Source: Isoetes taiwanensis | Lineage: Eukaryota > Streptophyta > Lycopodiopsida > Isoetales > Isoetaceae | Direction of reading: 5' to 3' | Length of the DNA: 64,000 nucleotides | Assembly (NCBI GenBank): GCA_021234155.1 | Contig: JAJEKV010000030.1 | Coordinates: 3,756,761-3,820,760 of the forward strand | Shown here: in pieces, positions 22,790 through 34,751 of the stretch | How the letters are laid out: each line of letters begins with the position of its first letter | How positions within the stretch are numbered: the stretch's first letter is position 1 | Made by a program: the position numbers and the translations under genes | Notes under the pieces: generated by a model | Seen by the model: the letters and a program-made list of their open reading frames with translations, nothing else | The model's database searches: none | Told to the model about the DNA's origin: nothing

Positions 22790-22985
22790 AATTACATCGG
22801 TATCGCGGAGATACAATTAAGTAGTACCGCGGTACGAAAAATACTAACGTATCATGGAGATACAATAGTTTAGTATCGTGGAGATACTCCCAAATAGTAC
22901 CGCGGAGGTACGAACGATAGCAATGTGCCGCGGAGGTACAAGGATATATCGTACTGTGGAAGTATGCGCATATCCGTAACTATTT
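22790..22985. repeat. Cluster of quasi-palindromes of the type GTACCGCGGAGGTAC
   Basis: At least seven short units of the form gta(t/c)c-g(c)gg-a(g)gtac recur every 20-35 bp (tatcgcggagata, gtaccgcggtac, tatcgtggagata, gtaccgcggaggtac, gtgccgcggaggtac and variants) just inside the 3' LTR. Their role is unknown. Confidence 0.75.
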
Positions 22986-23096
22986 CTTGAATTTGCAGAA
23001 CCTTCAAACGTATGGGGCAATCGCCTTGAGAAGGGATGGGTCCCTCTGGAGCGTCTCTGGAAGATCGCGGACGATCTTCTTTAAGAAGGGATGGAT

Positions 23097-23871
23097 TGAT
23101 ATGGGGCATGCTAGGGGGAGTGGTCCAGAAGGGACTTAAAAACCAATGGTTATGAGATATCAAGAGAAAAAGGGCAAGATATTCAACGACCATTAAAATA
23201 AGGGAAAATATCTTATCTTAAAGGGGCAAATATCGAAATAGGTCTTGAGCAACTATATTTTACTGTAAAAAAATGGATTGAGATGTGATGGAAATAGCAA
23301 ACGTGACTATCTTTTCGCTAACAAAAAGGCCCGACTTGGGTTATAATAGAGGAGAACGGCCAGCCTTATAGAGACGGCAGCAACAAACTTCGATCTTCAC
23401 TTCCGGCTCTAGCAGCGGCGACCTGTAAATCTTCAACTCGGCTCTAGTAAAACCGGTCCCTGATCGCTGCTGCCAAATCCGACCTGCAACTCCTTGATTT
23501 GGCCGAAGATCTTGTAGGCGGAGCTTCTGGGTCTGCTCTGTTTGCAAGCTTTCCTGATAAGCTTGAGATTGAATCGAATTCTATTCTTTGGTGATGGTGT
23601 TTGAGCCCATCCAAGCCCATAACTGTTGTAAGATCGGATTGATCATAAGCTGAAGTGGATAATAGGCTGTGATCAATCCCTTTCATTCTTTTCCCTTGGA
23701 AATTGCCTTAGTTCTTGTTCTAGATCCGGTTGGGTGGAAACTGGATGCCCAATCCTTTGGTTGTGGAAACCAAGTTATTTGTTCTTATCAACGGATTGTC
23801 ATCTTCTTTACTTTGTCTATACAACTGTTGTTCTTAATAGTTGCGTCCTTGAGTCCCCTTAAAGCGTATCA
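23097..23871 (+). repeat. 3' LTR
   Basis: 775 bp with the same termini as the left LTR (TGATATGGGG...GTATCA), followed at once by the target duplication ctttg. Confidence 0.95.
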
Positions 23872-23876
23872 CTTTG

Positions 23877-24600
23877 CTTAAGAAATAGCCTCAAAAAAAC
23901 CATACTTCCTTAAGAAATAGCTATGTAAAAACTACACTACTTCAGAAAACTACACTTCTGTAAAAAACAGCCACTTAAAGACTACACCTACTTAAAAACC
24001 ACACCTCAAAAAACTATACTTACTTTAAAAAACAACTACTTAAAAACTATACCTAGTTCTATAAACCACACCTAAAAAATCATACTTCCTTAAAAATAGC
24101 TTCCTAAAAACTACACCTAGTTATAAACTACACCACTTCAAAAAACCATACTGCATTAAAAAACAACCACTTAAAAACTACACCCACTTATAAACCACAC
24201 TTCAAAAAACCTTACTTCTTTAAAAAACAGCTATTTAAAAACTACCCCCACTTATAAACGACACCTCAAAAAACAACACCTCGATTGAAAAAAATCATAC
24301 CACTTCAGAAAACCATACTTCCTTAAAAAACAACCACTTAAAAACTATACCTCCTTATAAACCACACTTAAAAAAACTATACTTCCATAAAAAATGACTA
24401 CTTAAAACTACACCTAGTTATAAACTACACCTCAAAAAACAACACCTTCTTAAAACCAACATCCCCTCAAAAAAATAAGCAACACTTCTTTTAAAAAAAC
24501 ACCACCTCAAAAAAAGACCATATCTTCAAAAAAAAAAAAACTATAGCTCCATAAAAAAAACTACACCGCCTCCTTAATAAACCATACCTCCACATAACCA
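23877..24600. repeat. Low-complexity AAAACTACACC tract
   Basis: About 720 bp of degenerate phrases such as 'cttaaaaactacacctcaaaaaacc' and 'ataaaccacacct', built almost only from A, C and T on this strand. It is the mirror (opposite strand) of the tract at 14285-14990. The tail of gene C's reading frame runs into it. Confidence 0.85.
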
Positions 24601-25680
24601 CATGTAGATTTTTTGGAACAACGACATGTGGTCTTTTTGTTACTGTTGTTTTTAGGTGTGGACCCAGAATTGAGGTGGTTGTGTTTTTCTTCTTTTTTCC
24701 TTTTGCAAGACTGGCATTCTTTGATGGACTACCTCCCAAAACCTCCTTCTGATCATCAGCAATTGCATCCTCAAGTGTACATGGCTCTATGGAGTCTGGC
24801 TCAATGCATTCAATATTTTGTTCCATGTCTTCCTGTGCCATAGCTTTTTCTTGCAATTCAGTATGAAAAAACTTAGACTTCCTAGACCTTCTAGGGGGAG
24901 TCTGAAGAAGACTGTAGACAAACTCCTCTTTATGTTGGCGAGTTACAACCACGCCCTCCTGTGCAAGCAAATCAACCCACCAATTCACCAAACGGTGCCA
25001 CACAAGAAATATGCATCTAGAAGATTAAATGGTGATAGTGTTTTCAGATACCTTGAACTCTTGAGCCAAGCAAAATAGACACCAACATGCTCTTGTGCTT
25101 CATACAACTCATATGCCCATTTTACTAAACGGCGCCAAACAAAGAAACTGCATTTGATAATAAGAAAAATTCAAAGATATGTTGTAATGCACACTACTAG
25201 CAAAACAGACATTATGTTTCTGCAAAATTGACTGGAAGAAGAGTTAGGGACATACCAAAGCCATAAACGGCGCCGTTCAGCAAAATTATATTCAAGGAGG
25301 AGCCCAATTGAATGAGATTTCAGCTGGAACAAAGTAGAAATTAGGCTTCTACTAATTCTAAAATGGAATCAAGAAAGAGCTAAAGGCATACCAAATCCAT
25401 AAACGGCGCCGTTCAACCAAAATTGTATTCAAAGAGGAGCCCATCTGAGCAAGATTTTGGCTGCGGCAAATTAGAGATCATGCTTCTACTATTCCTGAAA
25501 TTGAATAAGAAAGGAGCTAGAGACATACCAAATCCATATGACAAACCATAAACGGCGCCGTTCACTCTGAATCGGATTCAAAAAGGAGCCCAACTGAACT
25601 AAAATTTAGCTCAAAATGCACAGAAGTTTAGGGTTCGAGGAAGACTTTAGGGTTCGATTATGAAGAAGCTTACTATAATA
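24491..25680 (-). CDS. Gene C: protein built from repeated exon cassettes
   Basis: On the minus strand, exon-like units share a start of the type 'F(V/L)W.RLV.W'. One unit (about 25138-25051, donor GTATCT) reads 'FFVWRRLVKWAYELYEAQEH'. The next (about 25003 onward) reads 'VWHRLVNWWVDLLAQEGVVV' and continues through an acidic, then Lys-rich region ('KGKKKKN') into the simple tract, where the stop at 24491 is. Upstream, three tandem units of about 120 bp (25650-25262) each contain the palindrome-like 'aacggcgccgtt' and end at a GTATG(C/T) donor, coding 'ERRRLW(I/L)W'. This looks like exon duplication. Start codon and function are unknown, and I do not recognise the family. Confidence 0.45.
25262..25650. 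repeat. Three tandem ~120-bp units with core aacggcgccgtt
   Basis: Each unit runs 'cataccaaa.ccataaacggcgccgttca', then '.ttcaa..aggagccca.ctga', then a divergent tail with 'aaatt.g...c.tgcttctacta'. Cores lie at about 25265, 25398 and 25550. The conserved edge coincides with a minus-strand splice donor, so whole exon-intron units are repeated. Confidence 0.8.
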
Positions 25681-26227
25681 CATTTCTAATTTCTAATTTC
25701 ATTTGTGTTTGTGTCTAATTGTTAATTTTTTTAAACGTTAATTTTCTAATTGTTCTTTACGTTTTTTTTTTTAAACGTAAAGAACGTTTTGTAGTCATTT
25801 TAACGGATTAGAAAGGGTTTAATTTAAAGAAAGATTACCGTTAAAGTCTACTTAATTTGTTCCGTAAATTCGTTTTATGGGATTCGTCCAAAAATGATTA
25901 CCGTTTTAAATTTTTATAATCGAGAGGATCTACAGGTAGGTATGCCAACTTTAAAATTAAAACACTATTATAAATGATTATTTAAACGTTCACCAAATAA
26001 AACGTCATTTGTAATTATAGCATGGAATACCTAGGATTAACTTAAAAAGACCTCAATGTTTCATTTTATGAACTGTTATCTTGCTAATGGCGACGTTCTT
26101 GACTATTAGAGGATTTCTGAAGGAGCAGTACATAAATATTCCTTTCTGAAATGGCATTGCACTTGTCAAGCAAAGCTATCTTTGCCAAATCTTTGGATTT
26201 ACTAATAGTTCCGTCCTTGTTGTTCAA
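25681..26227. other. AT-rich spacer upstream of the MULE gene
   Basis: No ORF supported. A hairpin-like 'ttacgttttttttttt...aaacgtaaagaacgtttt' lies at 25757-25790. The promoter of the MULE gene should be here, but I cannot place it. Confidence 0.4.
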
Positions 26228-29200
26228 ATGGATGGAGAGGATGAGGATGTACAAAGGACACAGAATTTGTTGCCAAATGTTGATGAGGCTGGAGAGCCAA
26301 CATTTGAAGTGGAAGAGAAAAATGGACATTCAATAACGGTGTATGGCACAACATTGTTAGGAAGTTCCCCTCAATATCCAATACCTGTTGAGTCCTCTAC
26401 ATCTCCAAATGTTTTAAGGAGGAATAACAATTCAACGTTCTACAACATTATCAAAAATCCCAACAAGAACAAGATCCAGAAGATACTACAATATGTTGGA
26501 GAGGCTCGAAAGGTAAATTGTCTCCCCCCATTTTACAATGATACTATAGTATTTGAATTGCCATCGCAAGCGGAAGCTGGTAGTAGTATGGAGGGAATGC
26601 AGCAAAACATGGATCCCCATGTTTGGACCCATCCCAACAATAGCACATACACCCATTTTTCTGGAACAGTCCGTTTGGTGCATTGTGCTGGGCATTTACA
26701 GTGTCAAAATAAGGTGTGTGATCATTTATTAGCCAAGCGAGTTTCTAATGAGTTACAATGGCGTGGAACACTCTATGAAAGACCAAGGCTTGGAGAAATA
26801 AGTGATGGTTTAGGTTCTTTGATGTGTGATTACTGCAAAGAGCAACCAACATGTATATCCAGTTGTGAAGCTATTTTATATTACATACTTCCAGATAACA
26901 TTCATGAGACAAGGTTAGCTGTTCATCATGGTGTGCATAGACATCCGATAAGAATGGTTGAAAGTAGAGAAGAAATAGCTAAGTACAAGCAGTTGATAAG
27001 TATCTCAGCCAGAAAAGGATCAACTTCTAATGGCACAAGAAAATCTCAACATTTGCTTGCTATGGATGCTATTTGCAACAATTTGCTTGATAGTGAGTCT
27101 ATTGATGATGTTCAAATGCTTAATTCTGAACAATTGGATGAGCTTCTTAAGAGACTCGAGCCATTATGCAATCAAAGAAGGTAATCAAGCATCCTTTTAA
27201 ATGTTCTTCATTCATTGTTTACTAATGTTGTTTCTCACGTAGATTGCGAAAATGGTTGGATGATTGTCGTAAGAGGAATAAACAATGTATTGATGACCAA
27301 TCTAGTATTTTTCATTTGAAGAGACGTTTAAAATACGAGTATTTTCATGGTTCAAGATTCCCTTATCAAAACCATACAGAGAAGGATAAGTGCTTTGTGT
27401 TTAAGATGTCAACAGTAGGTCCAGGATTAGGTGTTAATTTGGTGAATAGAATGCGACCTGGAGGTGATCTTGATAAGTCTTGGGTCCACTTTGACCATGT
27501 TAAAAGGATTAGTGTTGGACAACCATTGCCTGCCATGTGTATGACCCAAGGTATGTGATGTTTTCAATTGTATCTGTTTAGACTATCTAACTAATGTCAT
27601 TCTATGATCCATCTGTTGTTTTCAGCCTACAGTCTCTTCTCACAATAGCTATATGTGATATGAAGACAGAAAATCTTGAATCTCAAAGACTCTTTTGGGA
27701 ATTGCTAAATGAGGTCATGATTTCCAAGAATTACCCTCCTGCCAACTTTCATGGATTTATGGCCGATGCGGCCCAGGCAAATTGGAATGCCATAAGGGAG
27801 GTCTTCTTCAATGGGAAACATTTGCCTGACAAAGAACGTTCTTGTGTCTTTCACTTTGAACAATGCATGCAAAGGCACACAAAGAAGTATATATACCAAA
27901 ACACAGAGAAGAGCACAAGGAATTATGTAGACAATGGCAAAGAAGCCGTACAAAAGAGGATGCAGATAAATGCTATTACAAAATTATGAGCTGGTGGGAG
28001 GGTAAAGCAGCTCCCAATGACATCAGAGCTCTCACAACCTGATTGTCATGGTGGCACCATCGTGCTAGCCGATGGGGTAATTTCCTTCATGCTAAATAAT
28101 AGAGGATTAGAAGCAGCTATACATGTTCCCAATACAAATTTATCTGAATCAAGACATGGCAGTTGGCTAGCTGCAAATGGTTACAAAAAAACCATGAGCT
28201 TGTGTATGATGCTTGCATTTTTTTATCTTACTGAGGCTGTTCTTCAAAGTACAAAATACAGATCACATTTAGACCACAATTATGTTGGAGCAGGACCTGG
28301 CATCAGCTCTTTAATACAAAGATTTGAACAAAGAATGGCCAGTTTGTCAAGCCTACAGAAGCTGTCAATATTATAAATTAGACCACCAGCAAGATGGGTT
28401 TGCTAATCCACGATAGTGGAGCAGGAGGCAATGAACAGACTGTCTATAAAAGAGCTAGAATGACAGAAACTATATATCTGACAGATGAGAATGGTTCACA
28501 TAGGCCAGACAAGCAAATGAGAAATACATCTAGAATTCCACATTCAGATCCTGTTGTTAAGAACCTATTCAAGAACACAACAGACATCCTTGTGCAAGAG
28601 AAGATCCTACATGACTCATTTTGGGCTCTAAGAAGGACAGAACCAGGTAGCAAAGTTAGATGCCAAGGACAAACTAAACCTGGAGCACGAAAATGTGACA
28701 AGCTTATAAACAAAGGTACTTCCTCTGCTGTAGCCCCTTGTTACTATAGTGTCCCAAAGTGATTCGGAGGTACTCAATCTCGCTTCTTTTGGTTTTGTTC
28801 TGATGATGTTAAACATACTTGGTTCCCTTCAAAATGTTATTGTCCCCTACTTTGTCGTCTTGTTATGTGGCCTTGTAGCAAAAGGGGTGAACTTAACACA
28901 ATCACGAAATCGAAACTTCTGATCTTTGGTTTTAACATTGAGGGCTTGGGTAGACATGTAGAAGAGGTTGTCCCAACAACTTTGGCTAGCAGCCAAAGGC
29001 ATAGAGATAGTGGTAAAGCTCAGCTAAGAAGATGTGGAATTGTGCATATGAGGAATAAACTAAATAGAGATAGTGAGATCCGTTTAAATTCAAGCTACCA
29101 GATGCAAGGCTATGTTGTGACTCAACAGGTTGTGCTAAATAAAAGCCATGTGGACTTCTTTATTGGAAAAGACAACAACAGCTATAAAGTCTCTATCAGA

Positions 29201-29313
29201 AGAGAGCCTAGTTGTACTTGTGAAGACTTCATGAACAGTGAAAGGAAACATGGGTACATTCCTTGCAAACACTTGTTCTACATCATGCATAAAGAGCTTG
29301 GTGTGGATCCTAC
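26228..29313 (+). pseudogene. MULE transposase gene, multi-exon, decayed (5' and main part)
   Basis: Exon 1 (26228-27180, donor GTAATC) has an N-terminal Cys/His region ('VRLVHCAGHLQCQNKVCDHL'). Exon 2 (27243-27550, donor GTATGT) joins in frame via 'CNQR-RLRKW'. The third part holds the MULE core: 'AICDMKTENLESQRLFWELL', 'ADAAQANWNAIREVF', 'ERSCVFHFEQCMQRH'. The frame then shifts near 27945 ('SWWEGKAAP') and again near 28010-28060; a later frame has 'NTNLSESRHGSWLAANG'. A Cys-rich stretch (28650-28840) and a SWIM zinc finger follow ('CTCEDF...IPCKHLFYI', 29213-29281). An LTR element interrupts at 29314. MULE transposases cut and paste DNA flanked by 9-11-bp duplications. This copy is dead because of several frameshifts. 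Confidence 0.88.
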
Positions 29314-30807
29314 TGTGACGTCCCCTACTCGTATACGATGCCCGCACCGTATACAACCAGGAGTTCATCCCCCATACCAGCTCCATACTGATATAGGGCC
29401 CTCCACAGATCACTGTGACCATCTGGAATCCACAGTGGGGAAGAATGAAGGGGTCATTTTACCCCGTCTCCCTCGGGGCCTACCTAGCTGCGGAAGCGTA
29501 AACATACACGTCAGTAACATAACATCATATATCCACCTCGAAGGGTGGTACATCAACATCTGCATAGACAAAGATCAGCACAATACAAAGGGGATCCTAC
29601 CCAAGGCTCAGACACAGGGATGGACTGACAAGCTTGGGTCTCCAGAGTTCGTTGCAGACGGAATCATGACAATGGAATTGGCTGGCATAAGAACATGGCA
29701 TTGGGTTGTCCACTCCATCCGCCCCTCCTGTACACACTTTGCAGAGTAGGTTGAAGAGTGTTGGGACCTGACTGTAGCCCGCCGGGTGCATAGCCAAAGG
29801 GGCTATTTCTGGGTTACATCTCCCCAGTCCCGATGGGGCAGGTAGGGATCACTCCCTCCAGAGATCTACATGCTGACCCAAGGTGACTAGAGGGCCACTG
29901 CCCTTATTCGACTTAACCCACTGGAAGGTGAACTCCACCCCACGGGTGTCGGAGCCCATGCCTTACCCACACTTTCGGTGGCAAGCCATTAGACCTAGTC
30001 ACTCGATCCCCAGGTAGGCCTTACACACCCGAGGGATCGGTCAAGGGTCGAAACACGAACCTCATTCTAAGCCGGTCGCCCCTTCACCCACAACCGTGGG
30101 GTTCTTGTGCACAGGCGAAATCTAGTAATGCACTAAGAGGGACTAGCTAGGAGCATCATCTAATTGAGCTTTAAGTCTCTACCCCCTTCCCAATACAATG
30201 AGTCCACGTAATACATCCGTCCATCATATCAACATAAGTAAATAGAACTAATCTAATTCATAGAGTTAGGTTCTTTAATTAGAGTCAATCTCGAGGATCG
30301 CTTGGCTACTAAGGGTGATTTAATAGGCTAAACCTACTTGGTTCGAAGGCTGGAATAAGGTTTAGGCTATTCAATCGACAAATACCTGATCCTTGGTTCA
30401 CTCCTCGATCCGGCGTCCCATGACTTTGTTACGCTTGAGATGCGGTTTTAAGGATGATCGACCAAATTTGAGGCGCCGCACGGCGGATCGTGGGAGTTGG
30501 AATTAACTCCTCAAAGCCTTGAATCGGAGCTCCGAAGGTCTCGTGGCGAAAAAGGGAATGTTAGGGTTTGGTGCCTTATGAAGGCTATCGCTAGGTTTAG
30601 GGTTTCCATGACCCTTGGTCTACCTTTAATGGGTTAAAGGTCTAAAAGTGCGACATTGCTAAGTGTGTGCACCATTGCAAGCTGCCCCCTAGGGCCCTTT
30701 GCTTGGGTACACGCCGTCGGCATACCGTCGATTGGGGCGGCGTGTGCGCGTGGCCGATCGCGATGACGATATGCCCCGGGACCGTATAATGTCTTCGGAA
30801 CGCCACA
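29314..30807 (-). repeat. Left LTR (3' LTR in element orientation)
   Basis: 1,494 bp, from TGTGACGTCC to CGCCACA. Its first 379 bp have no counterpart in the right LTR; from 29693 on the two copies match closely. The MULE frame runs into it as an artificial read-through up to 29747. Confidence 0.9.
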
Positions 30808-33800
30808 TTCTCCCCACCTTGAATGATGTTTGTCCGCGGCAAAGATCGGGGTCTCCCCACCTTGGAATCTTGCTAACCTGCAATCAACCTGATGCATACG
30901 ATATACTACTATAATACTTACACATTTATTAAGTTTACCTTAAGGTAATATTTTTAAATTATTATTACGCCATTACATTATCAAATAACTTGTCAATTCG
31001 TAACTTCTATTAAAACAGGGTACTTTATTAGTCTCCGTTATCATAACATTTAGTTTATCACAATTTAACACTTTGATATACATTTATTATTTAAGGTACT
31101 CTTCATTCCTTGCAACACATTCCAACAAAATTTGTGTTGCAAGTCTTCGCACCTTAAAATCCTGCATTAATTTTACAATATCTATAATTACATACTTATT
31201 ATTATCTTAATTATTAGAATTACTCTAAGATAATGTTTAAGACATTACTGTACTATTTCATTATCCAATTAACTTATCACTTCATATCTTAATCCACACA
31301 AGGTAATTATTAACCTTACTTAATACAACATTTAAGTTTATCAAAGTTTATAAATTTCATACAAAATTTACACTTCTAAGGTACTCTTCACCCCTTGCAA
31401 CACATTATAACAAAATTTGTGTTGCAAGTCTTCGTAGCTCGACCTCCTTGCCCTTCGGAGCGCTCTATTGGTCTACAGGTCGACCCACGTTATTACCATT
31501 TTAATTATTAATAAAATTTTGGTTATATGGTGACCACCCCACCTATCTACATGAATGCATGGCTAATCTCCCGGCGTAGGAAGAGGATGATTCTTCCATC
31601 GTGGCCGCGGAGACAGCACCTATATGCCTATATGCCGCTCATGCCTACACCTCTAGTTGCCCAGCGTGGAGGATATCCTTCCCGTATATGGGGCGTGAAG
31701 GATAAATTCCTCCTATCAAAGCATATATGGGGCTAAAGGTGCCTTTCCTATCAATGCATTCCTCAATGACCTCCTTTCTCTCGAGGTCGTCTACTTCCGT
31801 GGGACAGAAGTAGACTTTCTAATCTACCTTCCACTCGTTCAAGCGGAAACGCGGTCATGCCTACATTGACATTACACCACGCCCTAGAGATCACCGTAAT
31901 GATCTCATCATCGGTAGATACGCATGCAACCCATACCTGGCATAGGTTGCATGCGTAGATTAATCTTAACTACACATGAAACTAATCTAAACACAAATCG
32001 ACATGCCCGAGCCGATTTTTTTTGCTGGCTCCTTTAATGCATGTGATTAACATAATTACCCTAAGGCAATATTTATGAATTAACATTATCATAGTACCGG
32101 ATACATTACTTCCGATAGTACGATTATATTTACTCTAATCTTTACAATATTTAACGACTTTAGATCGCGGTTATTTAAACAATAACCCTGATTTTTGACC
32201 TATTGTTACATAGAGAAGGTTTTAATTATCATACACAAGAATTAGATGTGCTTCTTATTCTCTTCCTTGGGCCCTGCATTACCCTTGGAAGTATATCCCT
32301 AAGATGCACTTAAGTGTATCTGAATTCTATTTTCTATCTATATTTATAAGGACCCCGAGGTCGTATAGCTATCCTTGGAAGGAATTGCATTCTTGCGAAG
32401 GATTAATTAACATGCTACCTCACATTATCGTTGTTATTTAACTTATTTCCGTATGATACATATATGTACAGTAAATTCTATGCAATTATTAGGATCTATA
32501 TTTAACTTATCTATAAGACACACTAAAGCTTATAATGCATGCGCACGCCTTACCTAAGGCTAGAATGCTTCCACCCGTTGAGCCGGCTTCGAGTAATTTG
32601 GAGATGACTTGGTCGTTGCGTTGCTCCCATAGTTTTGCTCCACTTCATTGGTGTAGATAGCTACTACGTCAGTCTCGCACGTTGAAGGCCTCCTGAGCCT
32701 AAGGTATCTATCTATTTTACGCTCTATTCGCTTCGGCCATTGCCGGAGTGAACTCTATTCTACGGGTCGGTCAATTCGATGCAAGTACGTTCAATCATAA
32801 GATCCCTCCCACTTTCCTCGAAAAGAAAATGGTCCTGCACCCCTTCAATGACGTTGTACACAACGTCATATCTATTCTCTCCCCTTAAGAGGTTATATGC
32901 TTCTTACTTATCACATTAATTTACTAGCCTTAGCTACATATATAACCATCTAAGATGGATGCACATATTATGTTATCATTTATTTCAATATAGTTATGGG
33001 TTACCTACTTAGTTAGAACGATTCCAAACTACCAGGTTTTGTCATTATGACAATTCCTTTTGTCTCAAAAGACTATTTGATTACTATAATTCTTATTTTA
33101 GATGTACCTTACATGTATTATTCTTTTATATTCTAGAGATTCCCCCTTTCTTAGTTATTTAAACTCTTGGAATATTCCTACCAATCGAATTGATGTCATC
33201 GTAACAAGTTGGCCGGACTTGTTAGATTACTTCTTTTCTTTCGGTTGGATTATTCTTTTGGAGGTACTAGATTTATACATGGTCAACAATTATCCTAGTA
33301 ATGATTCCTTCTTAGCGAGGTGATCAATCTCACCAAGTGGTTTCAATATGTTGGATGTCTGTTAACAATCGTGTATAATTTTAGTTACTCCTATGTGTTT
33401 CCTTCCCAATATTTGACGCTTAGCTCAATATTGGGGCACTCCTTTCGGCGAGAATGTCTAACAATGTCTTCTAATCCCAATATGGATGTTACCATCCCTA
33501 CATTTAACCTACTAGGCCCCATGGCCTTAGATGCTGAGCTTGCTAGAAGCTCATCCACTCGTTACTTTTTGAAAATAGCAAGGTAACGTTCTTCCGAGTC
33601 GCTCGATACTTCAGTCTCCTTGACGGTGGATCCTCTTTGATGTAGAGGTTGACTTTGTTCGTTAGAAGCCTCTCATTGCTGGTGGCTTGCTGGTGTAGTT
33701 GATCACTTGAAATCTTCCATGCCTCTTTTCAAAAGCTTTGAAGGTGGCGCGTTGAAAAAAAAAGTTTTTTCATCTTGAACTCTTTGTCTTGGCATTCTAA

Positions 33801-34751
33801 CGACTCAGATCCGATATTGTTTTTTTTTTCGACTCCATCGATGTCTCATACGCCGAGTCCTCTTGTTGCTATCGTGTTGCAGAAGAGTGTTGAGGATGTG
33901 GATTGCTTCACCCCTGCAAATTGCACGACATCTCTTCTTTTGATCCGTTATGCTATGGGAGGGAAGGAATAACAGGGAACTATACATGCAAAACATATAG
34001 CTTACATAACTACAATTACTACTAGCTATTAGGTCCCCTTGTGCCTCCCTCCGAGTTGCACACCTATTCCTTGGCAATGTCATACCGATTCCTCCTGTGC
34101 AATGGTGCCGGCGATCCATATCCTCCTATTTGTGCGTCAGCTCGTACTCACTGGGTAACTTGTTGATGTACTTGGGCCCCTCCGATGTTTGTCGGCTATG
34201 GCACAACACGCTTTGGATCACATTCTAACTAAAGGTGTGCTGGTCGTTGATGCTTCAACATTTTTGGTTCCGCTTTTTGATCCCGTTTCTCGGTGTAATT
34301 ATCCCCCCTTCATGATACTTCGAAGCTATTTGAAGGCGTCTCTTGAGGCCGTGGCGATTCCTTTGGTCGCTGTACTCCTCGAGTTGTTGTTCTCTTCTGC
34401 AGCTTTTTCTTTGAATCGTCCATCCTTGGGTTCACCAAGTTGCATGCAAGTCCACGCAAAGTCATCGGCTCGCCTCGCCTAGTTGCTTCTCCATCGAAGC
34501 TTCCAAACTTCCTTGTTTGATCCCCTCGATCACATGGCTTGGGCGTTGTCACGTTCCACTATGCCGCCTTCTTGTCTTGAGGTACCTTCCGGTGGCTTTG
34601 ATTGTGCTCGTCGGTTTGATCCTCCTGCTTGCCTCTAGGGAGCTTTCGTGGAAGAAGTCGGTTGCTAGCACTTCTCCAGCTTTCAGTTCCTGACCTTTGT
34701 CCCTCTATGCATGTCGGTCTCTCTGGCAAGTAAAGCATCATGGCTCTCCTC
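30808..34751. other. Non-coding interior of the LTR element
   Basis: AT-rich to about 33000, then more mixed. A diverged tandem duplication of about 285 bp lies at 30930-31149 and 31215-31434, best preserved in 'ggtactcttca.tccttgcaacacatt' through 'tttgtgttgcaagtcttcg'. The right third (33800-34750) has several minus-strand open stretches rich in R, K, S and T, but none matches a gag or pol motif I know. Confidence 0.6.

Larger units (their letters stand above)
19850..23871 (+). mobile_element. Complete non-autonomous LTR retrotransposon (TSD ctttg)
   Basis: Two LTRs (19850-20647 and 23097-23871) flank a 2.45-kb interior. The 5-bp direct repeat ctttg sits immediately outside (19845-19849 and 23872-23876). 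An initiator-Met primer-binding site follows the left LTR, and a purine-rich AAGAAGGGATGGAT precedes the right one. Only gag remains, with no protease, RT, RNase H or integrase, so it must have relied on another element. Two MITEs are inserted in the interior. Confidence 0.95.

Noticed and set aside
29314-29747. MULE protein extended by about 145 codons beyond the SWIM finger
   Set aside because: This is read-through into the inserted LTR; the true tail lies at 35865-35936.
31000-34700. Hidden gag or pol in the interior of the 6.5-kb LTR element
   Set aside because: I looked on both strands for knuckle, protease, RT and integrase motifs and found none; the open stretches at 33800-34750 have no recognisable pattern.
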